Positions 22,740 to 34,169 of a DNA stretch of 64,000 nucleotides are shown piece after piece. This stretch comes from Streblospio benedicti. Its lineage: Eukaryota > Annelida > Polychaeta > Spionida > Spionidae. The notes under the pieces were generated by a model. That model was not told the origin of the DNA and did no database searches. It saw only the letters and a list, made by a program, of their open reading frames with translations. Location of the stretch: positions 29,008,857-29,072,856 of the forward strand of contig CM032661.1 of assembly GCA_019095985.1 (NCBI GenBank), written 5' to 3'. The first letter of the stretch is position 1. The number at the start of each line of letters is the position of its first letter. Made by a program: the position numbers and the translations under genes.

Positions 22740-25700
22740 TTATGCTAACACATAATATATAATTCGGACGTTTTGCTTCACTGTCACACCATGTTAATCT
22801 AATGTAGAAGGATTTAACACAATATTAAAAATTAATTAGACAATAAAAGTATTTAGTATACACATGAGGTGGTTTTCTTCATTCATCCAATAATAATAAC
22901 AAAAAAAAATCGTCTACACATCGTTTAGTCTCATTTTAAAGGTTTATTGAATTTTAGATAATTCATAAAAACGCGTTTCAAACACTACAGGCCCTTTTCA
23001 AAGAATTACAATCTTAAACTAAAATTGGAAATCATAATTGCATCACAAAATTGAACCGATGCGCTTACTTTTGTGGTATTGGTCTTAATGTTCTGCTCTG
23101 AACGCAGCAAAATGCTGTGTAAATTTGAGACCGAATCTGCTTTGATAACATGTTATGCACACCTTAAAATATAAGAAGTGCGCCCATTCCCCCGGGAACC
23201 ACGGATTCTGTCAGATAACTCCAGATTTGAAGCCAAATCAACCACGACCCACCCCAATTGTAAAAAAACAAAAAAAAACAAAAAAACAAAAAAAAAACAA
23301 AAAAAAACAACACACGGAAGCGTCCGGAGCTACCACCCTCATTCATGTTAAATGACAGGGGTGCTGTCAACCATCATGCCATGTTAACTATACACACGGC
23401 TTAATGTCTCCAAAATGGCACTTCAGGTGTCACTGGTGTCTACACTAACATTTCCTTCATTACGAGATAAAAAGACCCCTTTTTGGAACAAAGGGACATA
23501 GATGTAAAATAGAGAAAGGAAGCTAAGAAACACAGACATCGTGCATTGAATGTAGAGCAAAATGGCACCGGACCACGGCATTTTCTTTGTTATGGTGTAC
23601 CAAAACCTACATACATGTATTTTTTATTAAGTAGAGCCAGATGACCTGTATATCAATGACAGAAAGTTAAGTGGCCATTTTATCATGATAGGTTTTTGAT
23701 ATCATATCTAAATCTGCATTTTTTTCTTAATTCCTGCATACTTTTGCATTACATATAATAACTAGATCAAAATTGCTCAGAGAGCACAGCGTTGCTAGAA
23801 GAACGTTGACCTATATGGACATTGAAGATGTTTACTAAAATGTTATAGAAATCTTGATTAAAAGTGCACAGTTACAATAGCATTCTGCACGCAATCTATT
23901 TATAGTAAAACAAGCCCAGATCAATTCTGGGAAAAGCAAGTGCGCTAAGCATGCAGGGTAGGACAAACAATCCGGGCTCCGTAGTAAATAGAGAGAAATT
24001 GCTGACTTTCTACCCAAGAGTGTTGTATTAAAATTGTGCTAATCTTCATACTTTTAACTTGGGATGAATTTGGTAACCTCTGTTCTACAACATACCAGAA
24101 GTCTCAGAAATCATTGATAATAAAGATTTGCCGCGACATTTAATTTTCCATCTTTTTGCATGCACTACCAAACCAACAGTCCCACCATGTCCATTGAAGT
24201 AACAACAAATACTGACTTGCAGGTTGTTGCAATCTTGCGTTTTTTATCCTAAGTTTTGAAATAACTTTCACTTAATAGAATTTTTGATCGAGATGATATT
24301 ACTACAGCATGCAAAAGGACATACCTTACCCATGTTACCAGAGAGCAGTAATAAATATGGCTGTCAGCACACCGATGTGGAAATATTTATAGATGTTTGG
24401 TAAATGTATAGATCTAGACCTTGGAACGTAAAAGTATTGAAGAGATGCGGGCAAGTGCTAAGTATAGACATACATGCATAGTTAATTAGTTACAAACGAA
24501 ACAAATACAAGGCTTTGCTTCAGCAGCTGAAATGACCCAACTGTCAGTTTGGGAGTTTCGCTCTTAGTAATCAACTTCAAGGACATCATTGTCAGTCGAT
24601 GTAGATGAAAAATTGCTCCTACTTACAATAATATAATATGATGAACCTTTGATATTAAATTCAGATTTGCCAGGCAGTGTAGATTTATTAGTCAAAGTAT
24701 GAATTTAAACTCTGAATTGTTACCGATTATATCATTTTCATTTCTTGGTTAACTTAAAAATGGCTGTTTTCCCCCAGAGAAGAGATAAATGTAAGTACAT
24801 TAGACCGATGGCCAGTTTATTCACTAAACTTATGTGTTATAGTAGACTTGATAAAGTCTGTATGTTTAATCTGAAAGGTATCAATGGTTTTACATAATAA
24901 ATAATTGCCTTGTTCAGAACATAATTACTTGTCATCCTCATGAGAAAACCACATGGAGATCCGGTGTACGAACAGCCATGCGTGCAGCTAGCCAGCTACC
25001 TGGAAGGGGGTCCACTGAAGTGGACGTTACCCCAGCACCTGCACGTTAATCAAAACACCGATGATGATGATGATGATGATGATGTTGTCCTCCATTCTTC
25101 TGTACTATGTAAAAGATGGAACGATTCACTTTATCCGTGATGTCCTTTTTATCATCATCTTTTTTTAAAATTCCCATTGACTGTATGTCTGAAGTGAATA
25201 AATGAATAAAAAAATGTTGATATGAAGGGATATCATTCGGAGGTGACCGCGTGGTCACGATCTACTGTATGCTACCAAAAATTGATTAGTGTTTATTTGT
25301 GGACACCTCGTAAGTCCTCAGTATTGCACTGTCTGTGATAAGCACCAGTTGCCGGTTATTGCTATTGGCCCACATTATAAACAGACACCATGATATCAGA
25401 TACTGACGTACTGAAATTAACAGCATGTTATATAGAACAGATGCGTTAGATATACTTCAGGATAGCTCAGGATCACATGTACGCTGGTATGTCAATTTCG
25501 ACTTGAAACCACGAAATCAGAAAGACAAAACATTCACTCTTTTAGGACTAGAATAACGGAGTCCGTGATTAAGGACGTAGCTTCTACCACTATTGTGTCA
25601 CTAACAACTAAAAAACAACACTTTCTGGAATGTTGAAATGTGTGCTGAACCCTAACATTCATCATCACAGGTGATTTTCCTTTCTAGGACATTAGATTTC

Positions 25701-25880
25701 GTCAACATTGAGCGCACAGTTCTTTCATACCGACTTAATGCCTATTCTTGGTTTCATTTGCCAATTCGCATACTTAAAATCATACTTGATACATATGCAT
25801 GAAGACTACCAGTGGTTGAGTCCGTAGCACCCCAAACTTAGGTTCTTGCATCAACCGTTGCCGGCCTCATACTAAAAGCT
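22740..25880. other. Non-coding stretch
   Basis: Holds an interrupted poly-A tract (AAAAAACA units) at 23266-23310 and a GAT/ATG microsatellite at 25061-25083. Nothing else is recognised. Confidence 0.4.
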
Positions 25881-25894
25881 GAGACGGCCCCGTC

Positions 25895-26485
25895 ATGTCG
25901 CCTCTGCCCATCGCCACCCCCACCGTCACATCTGCGTCTCCGACCTGGATCGACCTGGCGTTCTGGTGCCTCATGATCCTGCTCGTGGTCGTGTGTAACT
26001 CTGTGACGTGCGGTTGTCTCTGCGCATGCTTCACGCGCTGTGCGTGCGGCCGGACAGTGTACGAGCGTCTCTTCGGCGTCCCCGCACCAGGCACCAACAC
26101 TGACCACCGCAGTGACCAGACAGAACCCCCGGACATGGATCTCCACGGCGACATGGAGATCTATACTCTGCCCACCACCACTGACCGCCTGCAGCCCCCG
26201 GCATATGAGGAGGCTTTAACCATGCCGCGGCCTGCCTCTGGCCGGGGACACCGGACTTGTCACGGCAGTGCGGATGGCTGTAATAATGGTGCCGGTGTCC
26301 AAAGAGAGGGTGATTACAATGACTGTGCACATGATGTGTGTTCTGGGGTTTTGGACCGTGGTGTTATGGCCCAGCTAGCCTGTCCTGATTCGCGGTCAGC
26401 ACGTGAGCGGCAGCAGGAGATAGTGCTGGACTGTGAACTTCCAGGGTATGATGAAGCGGTCAAATTTTATACTGAAAACGGATGA
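25895..26485 (+). CDS. Small single-pass membrane protein with two PY-like motifs
   Basis: A 196-residue single-exon frame. An in-frame TGA lies about 20 bp upstream, so the ATG at 25895 is a credible start. Residues about 20-40 (WIDLAFWCLMILLVVV) form one membrane segment. It is followed by a Cys-dense juxtamembrane stretch (CGCLCACFTRCACG) likely to be palmitoylated. The cytoplasmic tail carries PPAYEEAL (about residue 101) and LPGYDEAV (about residue 183), matching or resembling PPxY ligands of WW domains in Nedd4-type ubiquitin ligases. The layout, short outside and long PY-bearing inside, is shared by several adaptor families, but I cannot assign one. The frame is GC-rich, unlike its flanks. 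An AATAAA near 27009 could be the poly(A) signal. Confidence 0.7.
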   Translation: MSPLPIATPTVTSASPTWIDLAFWCLMILLVVVCNSVTCGCLCACFTRCACGRTVYERLFGVPAPGTNTDHRSDQTEPPDMDLHGDMEIYTLPTTTDRLQPPAYEEALTMPRPASGRGHRTCHGSADGCNNGAGVQREGDYNDCAHDVCSGVLDRGVMAQLACPDSRSARERQQEIVLDCELPGYDEAVKFYTENG

Positions 26486-26489
26486 TGCC

Positions 26490-27190
26490 AACTGAATAGT
26501 CTGTAATGTGCATGCATTTCAACCTAATTAATTCAAATTACATCTGCAATATGGGCCCACCAATATTGAAGCAAAAAAAAAACAAAAAAAAAAAAACAAA
26601 AAAAAAAAAAACGCATACCATTGTTAACTTTCTCTTGTGTAAAAAATCAGTGAAGTTACCATTACGTCTTACAAACAAATTGAGATCTCATGCCTTCTTT
26701 ACGGGGCAAGCAATTTGCATTTTTTTTTTAGTGAGGAAAAAGTCAGGGAAAGTGTAGTGACATTTATTTTCTGATGCATATTTGATGGTAAACGATATAT
26801 TATAAAATGTTTTTCATATTATATTGGCTTATATCTGCTAATTATAAACGTTCAACGAATATATATATTTGTATTTTTGTATTCTCACTTTGCTGCTAAA
26901 TGCGTGTGTTTGTATGTTCTCCTGTCATCTTGTAATGCGTTGCATTTACAATATATTTTACCTAAACTATTATGTTCGTGTGGTCGACTCTTTACAGGGG
27001 GATTTCTAATAAAAGTTTCTAAATCATAAATTACCAACATTACATAGCCATTGCTGCATGTTTTTGTTTGCTATGCTTAGTAACAATCGTGTTTTATTGT
27101 TAGACTACTAACGAACGCCTGCAGCTTTAGCTTTTGACTTACAATTCAATCTCTGGGGAGGAGGTGTATAAAACATAGCCTCTCATATTT
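26490..27190 (+). other. Probable 3' UTR and flank
   Basis: AT-rich, with an A-rich tract at 26572-26612 and AATAAA near 27009. Confidence 0.4.
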
Positions 27191-27196
27191 TGTGGA

Positions 27197-27226
27197 TGAC
27201 TGCTGCTGCTGCTGCTGCTGCTGCTG

Positions 27227-27272
<46 letters not shown>
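27197..27272 (+). repeat. (CTG)n microsatellite
   Basis: About 24 CTG units with a single interruption (TTACTG). Confidence 0.95.
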
Positions 27273-27899
27273 ATGTGACCTATAGGTATGTTGGTCAGTA
27301 TACATGTCAATCTATGGGCAGGAGTTGCATAAGATGTTCTTACGTGACTGTTTCGATTTGAACGTGCCTTTGGGCATGGTTTGAAGGTCACGATCCTTAA
27401 TGCAAGGACTTAATTAAGGTCAAGATTGCTCTCCCACCCTACTTTTAGATGCAACCAATTATTTACTCATCAATGATTACCAGTTTGTGTGTATGTGCAT
27501 ACATTTTCCCACAGTGTAGTCTTTATAGCACCGTAAGTCAGGGATTGTCTATAAAAATGAAATCATGCATAGTCTATCGATTGGACATTGGTCAACTGAC
27601 CTTGGCCAGTTAAACATACATTCATCTTATCAACTCTAATACCTAGGTGGTCAGTTTATTATGTTGAACTTTCTCAAAGGCAGGGACGCGTCCTTTTGTG
27701 TCAAAGTTGGGACATAAAGTTGTACATTCAAAGTTGAATATTAGAAAAAAGGGAATTTTGGTTGCAGTTTGGAAAAGTATTCGGGAAGGACTTCAGTAAC
27801 AGCATACGTGTATGTACGGTAAACTCAATATTAAAACGTGTCCTTATCCTCGAGGTGTCTCCATGCCAACGTTCTGTTGTACTTGTGTCTATAAACAGG

Positions 27900-27978
27900 A
27901 GGAGTTAGGCAGCCAGCTACCCAGACAACCAGCCAGCCAGCCTACCAATCATCCAACCGACCAGCCAGCCAGCCAGCA
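27900..27978 (+). repeat. CAGC/CAGCC imperfect microsatellite
   Basis: Repeated CCAGCCAGC and related units. Confidence 0.8.
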
Positions 27979-28157
27979 TACATAGCATACATGTACATTT
28001 CTAGATCAATAATATTTCATATTATATATTGCACCAACTGGTATTTAAACCAATTTTTTGAGGCTAGGACATATGTTTTAAGTTTTAAGCACACAACCCT
28101 TTGGGTTGCAACCAATAATAAATCAATGTTTTTCTTCTGCGCGTTTACTCAGACCGT

Positions 28158-28218
28158 TCACACACACACACACAGACGCACAGACGCAGACGCACGCGCG
28201 CACGCACACGCACGCACG

Positions 28219-28297
<79 letters not shown>

Positions 28298-28305
28298 ACA
28301 CCCAC
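28158..28305 (+). repeat. (CA)n microsatellite
   Basis: Mixed CACG/CAGACG units lead into an uninterrupted CA run of about 80 bp. The open frames across it are artefacts. Confidence 0.97.
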
Positions 28306-28319
28306 ATGTATATTTATTT

Positions 28320-30605
28320 ATTTATTGCAACTGATTACTTTAAAATCGTAGTGTGAAGGAATGTACTTGTTTCAGTGTACATATATTTCAACTTAAAATC
28401 ATATGCTGTGGTGGCATCACATATTATACCTCATAGCTCTCAAGTAACATTACGAAAGAAATCACACATACTGCATCCAGCGTTCTGTGGTCAAGTGACC
28501 TTGGCGGTTTGATCCAACATTCGGACATTCGTCTTATCAACAACAAAACTAGGGCCGTTATTTTATGCTGAACATTTTCAAGGCCATAGGCATGTGCGTT
28601 TTTAGAAATGGGGAGGCTCTTAACATGTAATTGACGTGTACACAACACAGCACACTCAAATTTCCAAATTTACCTTGCTATCAGGAGCACTGCAGTACTT
28701 GCGGCAACATGGAATTTGCATGGTTACAAAAAATGCTCGGATGTTCCAATTTATGAATCACTTTGAATCAATTTTTGGGATATGGGGTAAAAGGCCAAAA
28801 CATCTAGGGATGTGGGAATTAAGGCCTACAACATTAGGGATGTGGGATTTATTGAACTCTTATACCCCCATCCCCACCCCCAGTAGGCGTCATAGACTGT
28901 ATATTGGCATGGGGCCTCAGAGGTTTTGTTTTCTTCTATCACGTCGAATCATATCAAACGATATGCATGTTACGCTACATAGAAATGAACCACATACGTG
29001 TTCATAACAATAGGCTTCATCATATATAATATAGTTCATTAAAAAAAACTAAGTCGAGCACCTTTACCTAATAGGTCTGTAAACATATCAAGTGGTCTAG
29101 CAATGTCAAAGTGATACCTGATCTACCAAATGCCACATTCATCGTGACTAGTCACAATGCCGGTCAGTACAATCAATTGAACTATACGTCGATGCCAGCG
29201 TGACCCCATGATACATGTACTGGCACTGACATAATGTGTTCTACTTCTTTTTTTTTTTAGGTTAGCTGGAGAGGCCCCGTTAGATCTAACTTTCAGAATT
29301 ATGCAGGTGCAAGGTTGTTTCAACAGGGTGTGCACAACTAGTTAGTTCCGTTTATTATGTACACAGTGACCCGAGTTGCTAGTTTTATTTGGTGAAGCCT
29401 TCTCTGCTCCACAGACCTCCTGGATATACGCGGGTAAACCTATCATCACTGTACATATTAATACTCGGAAATGGAATATTGAATGAAGGGTTCACAATGG
29501 TGTGATATTTACAGGCCAGTTATGAGCACACCTTGAATGATATCATCGTCGTGTTAACGGTATATAATGTAACCATCGAACGGGTAACCGGTTATGAAAA
29601 ACACCAAGTGCAGAGGGCTTGCACGTGTTAGCTAGGATGTCTAGTAATAAAAGGGTTACACAATGAATGGTTTGAGACCACTGCTGACGTCTGCGACGCG
29701 GACTCAACGATAATGTGGTGCCCTGAGCACATATATTTATTTGCACGAACCAAATTGTGTGTTGACATTAATAAAACAGTAAGATTTCTTGATGAATGTT
29801 CATTAATTAACCATATGTAAACAGCGCGTGTATCTTAAATGGCGGGTATCACGTTTCATGTGGAAAAACAGGCGTTTAACATGGATGTTTTATGAACCAT
29901 TTAACCTAGCATCAATACAGAGATCTAGACACAAGTAGTTTTCTTAATGTAAAAATAATGTGCTATCACTTAACAGCCCACTACTTTCCATTAAAAACAA
30001 AACAAAACAGATTGGAATACATTACATGTGTCTTAAAATCGTTCATGTTGGATAAATTGGACATAATGCAAACTAAGCTAACACAACGCGACCCGAAATT
30101 ATTTCAAAACAGCTTAAAGAGCCGTATTCAGGATTTGAAATGAACTTGTTGAATACAATATCAACTATTCTTGTGACTTCTCAGCATTTAAATGCCAGTT
30201 ATGCATTCTTTCCAATCATCCCACAACACAAAATGTACAGACATCCCTCATCTTCAAAAGGGAGAAACCAAATACAAGCAAATGCGCAGAAATAGCTGTA
30301 CCAAAGAAACAAGGACATGAGCTTCCGTGACAGAAGGCCCATGTTCATCTATAAAGTGCTCTCTCAATATTCTAATGTGCTTGCATCCTTGCCTTAGATA
30401 TTGCCATTCCAGATGGAAGGATTATGAGGTCATCAAGTGATTTCTTAACCCATTGCAACGTGATTGCAATGTTTTATTACGCCTTATCAATATCTCACTG
30501 AGAAAACCACTCATTTTGATTTACTTTTGTGTGGTGCGGAAGAGGTACAGCACTTTTAATGGCAATTCGGTTTTAATGAAATCTGTTTATATATATTTTT
30601 TTTGG
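28320..30605. other. Non-coding stretch
   Basis: No supported gene. The frames of 60-120 codons here lack splice sites, domains or codon bias. Confidence 0.4.
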
Positions 30606-30610
30606 TTTAG

Positions 30611-30714
30611 AGCCAATGTGTAGCCCATTGGGCATTAATGATAATTTTCATTACCACCGTAACTGCACGTTCAGGAATGATGCTACAGATGGACTTTTCT
30701 GTACCCTTCCGAAA
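30611..30714 (+). CDS. Candidate internal exon, Cys-rich
   Basis: A strong acceptor (poly-T then ggtttag) at 30610 and a strong donor (GTACGT) at 30715 bound a 104-bp segment. One open frame reads PMCSPLGINDNFHYHRNC then TFRNDATDGLFCTLPK, with three Cys as in a secreted domain. A second frame is also open. No neighbouring exons were identified, so this is tentative. Confidence 0.3.
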
Positions 30715-30719
30715 GGTAC

Positions 30720-32860
30720 GTCTGCCAATATCCGAGGACTATTTTTATTTCATTTTTTGTCGTTGTGTGAAGAGGGGTTTTATAGCACTTGCTGTAGATC
30801 CATAAAATGTCGGCGCCACACTTGAGCCTAATTGTTTTGTCGGACAAGAGGCCATGAGAAGGCAAACAGCTGCACCAAAGCAAAGCTAGAGTCAACCAAC
30901 GCGAATAGAGGTGTCAAATCTGTCATGCGCGACATGTATCCAATTTTAAACATGGCTGTTCGATAATTTGACCTATTAAAATATGTGTATACTCAACACA
31001 TAACTCTTTCTTTGTTATGACTATCTGACAGCGTCATAATTATCATATGAATGTGTTTGCACCGTAAAAGACCATGAATTAAAAAAAAAAAGGATGACAT
31101 GAAATGTTTGGGGTGTAAATGTACTGATTCGTATACATATATGGTCTTGGTTGATGTACTAAGGAGGGTTATTTTGCACCGTGTTACGTCACATTGTTTC
31201 AAAACAATCATGATCTTTTGTCCTTTTTGTATTTCACATTTTCAACACGGAATAAACCACTGGGGATGATCATTCATGACAGTGAGACTGTGGCTTAAGA
31301 TGACATTACACTAGAAGATAAGTGTGTTGAACCCCGGTGTCATTAGCACCTATAAATCCATTACGTTCAACATGCTCGTGATGGCATTGTTAGCCCCTGT
31401 AGCTGGGTGGCATACAAAGACTGTCATGATGTCATAATGAAATAGAGCCAATCTACGCAAGATGCTAATAACCTTACCCTTTAATTTTCCGTGTCAGTAC
31501 GTGTTGGTCTTCGTTGATAATAGCATAATTCAAAGTTTCGGTGATAATCAGTGTCTTGTGTGTTGTCATTTTGTGTAAAATGAGTATTTTTTTTACTCCA
31601 TACGGTTTCGCAGGTGTATATCCAGCACATGCCACAAATTTACGTACGGCCTGCATGGTACAGCAAAGGTTGTAGGTTAAAGATTTGGATCAAATTCCCA
31701 ATTTCATTACAAGCACTGAGTTTAAGACCGCATGATTAATAAAATGATTTTATAAACTGCATTATATCTACTCTGAACTCTGAACCTGTTTAACCATACC
31801 CAAGAAGCTTTCGAGTTGTACACCAACTCTTCATCGATATGCTGGAAGGCGTCATGGTACTATCTCGTGACCAATAAAGATGGCTGTCAATAAGTTTACG
31901 CATACACCGAAAGCTTCTTAGGAATCCTTCAAATAACGTCCAGTGCCAGGCGTAACAAAAGGATATCATGGATATTCACATGAACAATAAAATTACATAA
32001 TAGTAACCTGTATCGTGACAGATTCTATAAGCAGAAACTCTAATTTGAGAGACGGGCCACTTCATAGTGCAATAAATCCCTGTAATTAAGGCACAATTGT
32101 GGCTCACGGCCTACTAAAGAAGTCTAAAATACATTCCACCGTAATGAGGGACCTGCTAACCTTTGTAAACTTGATCCTAATTGGTTGGTGGGTTATTTAA
32201 AGATGGTCATGAAAGGTCAGCGCCCCTTCCCACCAAAATACTTCATTTTCATAGGGTTTTTCATGATATCCCGTAAGTGCGCCCCCTCTTTTCCTTAAGT
32301 GCGCCCCCCCCTTTTTCGAAAACCTGGATATGCCTATGCATTATATCTGAGTTTCGAAATGTGATATGGTTTACACTTTGCTATCAAGCTGCTGCACGCA
32401 TGTGATAAGTTAATTGATAAAACTTATCACAAAAATGTCTTATATTCGTAATTTGAATTCAATATTTCACCTCCAATTATGAATACCTACTCTTCTTTCA
32501 CGTCATTTGTATTTCAATGTCACTATATGTTGTCTAAAATAAGATTATACGATACATAATATCATATCTAATTTTCTTTTAATTTTGCGACTACTAAATA
32601 ACTAAGTAACATTGAAAATGCATTACTCTGATTTTAAGTATGAAGTAGAATTTACATTATCACTATAATATTTGTAAATCAAAACCTACGTTCCTACAGA
32701 ATTCAACAGCAAAATTAAACATTTACAATCTTTAATCACAATGCACTGGGATCTGTTTGTGTACCTGACTTTTATTTATTGTGGACCAGGGACATATGAA
32801 AATGAAACCTATTATGGCCCAGATATTCATGTACTCCATTCACCCATGCCCCCCTCGCCC
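30720..32860. other. Non-coding stretch
   Basis: Contains the C-run repeat at 32275-32335. Nothing else is recognised. Confidence 0.4.
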
Positions 32861-32867
32861 CAAACAA

Positions 32868-33001
32868 CAACAACACGGGCAGCAGCAGCACCACCACCAG
32901 CAGCAGCACCAGCAACAACAGCAAAAACACAGTCTGCAGCAGCAGAACAGCAGCAGAGCAGCAGCAGAGCAGCAGTAGAGCAGCAGTAGAGCAGCAGCAG
33001 T

Positions 33002-33062
<61 letters not shown>

Positions 33063-33160
33063 CAACAACAGCAACAACAGCAACATCAACAACACTGGCT
33101 GCAGCAGTAGCAGCAGAGCAGCAGCAACAACAAGAGCAGCAAGAACAATAACAATAGCAA
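32868..33160 (+). repeat. (CAG)n microsatellite, first array
   Basis: Imperfect CAG/CAA tract with a pure block of about 17 CAG at 33004-33054. Poly-Leu, poly-Gln and poly-Ala frames across it are repeat artefacts. Confidence 0.95.
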
Positions 33161-33266
33161 CAGCAACAGTCCCCTCCATACGTCTTTTTGTTTTAATTTG
33201 AGGTGCATTATAGGTTCATCACTGTATTGTCGAGAGTTGCACTTGGTTACATGAAATTCATTACAG

Positions 33267-33303
33267 CAGTGGCAGCGGGCAGCGGCAGTGGCAGCGGAAG
33301 CGG

Positions 33304-33363
<60 letters not shown>

Positions 33364-33385
33364 GAGAAGAAGCAGCAGGAGCAGC
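33267..33385 (+). repeat. (CAG)n microsatellite, second array
   Basis: GGCAGC/GGAAGC units lead into about 17 pure CAG, then AGCAGG units. About 100 bp of unrelated sequence separates it from the first array. Confidence 0.95.
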
Positions 33386-33859
33386 TTGCGACAGCAGGGT
33401 GTCATCTATCGATTGTTTAAAATATAGATAGATGTGTTGTCTAATGATAACCTTCTTTAGGATAGATGCAGTAGCAGACGCAGATGGAGGAGCCTTTCGC
33501 CCTTCTCTGCTCATCTGTACAACGCCAGTGCACATTATTGAATGAGGTTAGAGCGACACCTGCCGACTGGACCAGCTGTCTGAATGGGTACTGTAGGTGC
33601 TGGAAAGGCGTTCTTTTTATAGGATGAGAGGTGACCGAGTAAGGAATGGTAAGAACATAGGAATGGTGTACTGTGGTTATTTTCGAGCGTTGGTCAAAAT
33701 GGAGTAGTGACCATTGGAAAAGGTTTTACAGTATGTGGGAAAGCCATTGCTTAAGTATGGCCATATTACATCAAACCTGCTGTTATTTAACGATGGTTTA
33801 AAGTGTATTGCATTTGAGAAAACTATAAAAAAAAACATTATAAATGATAGCACAATTCT

Positions 33860-34116
33860 TTTATTCACATTTTAATCAAATATTCTCGACCTGGCGGTCA
33901 TCTTCAGAATATAATGAACATGGACAAACTTAAATTACAAAACAGTACTGGAGTCTGTTTTTAATATCAAATATATATAATAGAGAATATGAATCAAATC
34001 ATAAATAACACAAGGATTAAGGATTAAGAGATCAGCAAGTGGGGACAGCATCTAAATGTTGATGGTCAGCGCCCTGCTCTCGTATTCCTTCTTGGTGTTG
34101 ATCATGCACGGAGGCA
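33860..34116 (-). CDS. Candidate terminal exon with 3' UTR and poly(A) signal
   Basis: Minus strand: a pyrimidine-rich acceptor (tttcctcaacgtacag) ends at 34117. Coding sequence 34116-34052 reads PPCMINTKKEYESRALTINI then TAG. The 3' UTR follows, with AATAAA at 33865-33860. The segment is more GC-rich than its flanks. Acceptor, short open frame, stop and poly(A) signal are in the right order, so a real last exon is plausible. The protein is not recognised and upstream exons were not found. Confidence 0.4.
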
Positions 34117-34162
34117 CTGTACGTTGAGGAAATAAAACCCATGATCAACACCAAGGAGGAAT
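34084..34162. repeat. 23-bp inverted repeat spanning a splice acceptor
   Basis: CATGATCAACACCAAGGAG and neighbours at 34140-34162 are the inverted copy (one mismatch) of 34084-34106, which is coding sequence of the candidate terminal exon. The loop contains the acceptor. Confidence 0.8.
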
Positions 34163-34169
34163 CCTCTGT

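Noticed and set aside
25838-26330. Minus-strand frames of about 100 codons
   Set aside because: Shadows of the GC-rich PY-motif gene.
27991-28356. His/Thr and Val/Cys repeat frames
   Set aside because: Artefact of the CA microsatellite.
32772-33535. Long poly-Leu, poly-Gln, poly-Ala and poly-Ser frames on both strands
   Set aside because: They are translations of CAG/CTG microsatellites. No splice sites or unique flanking protein sequence support a gene.
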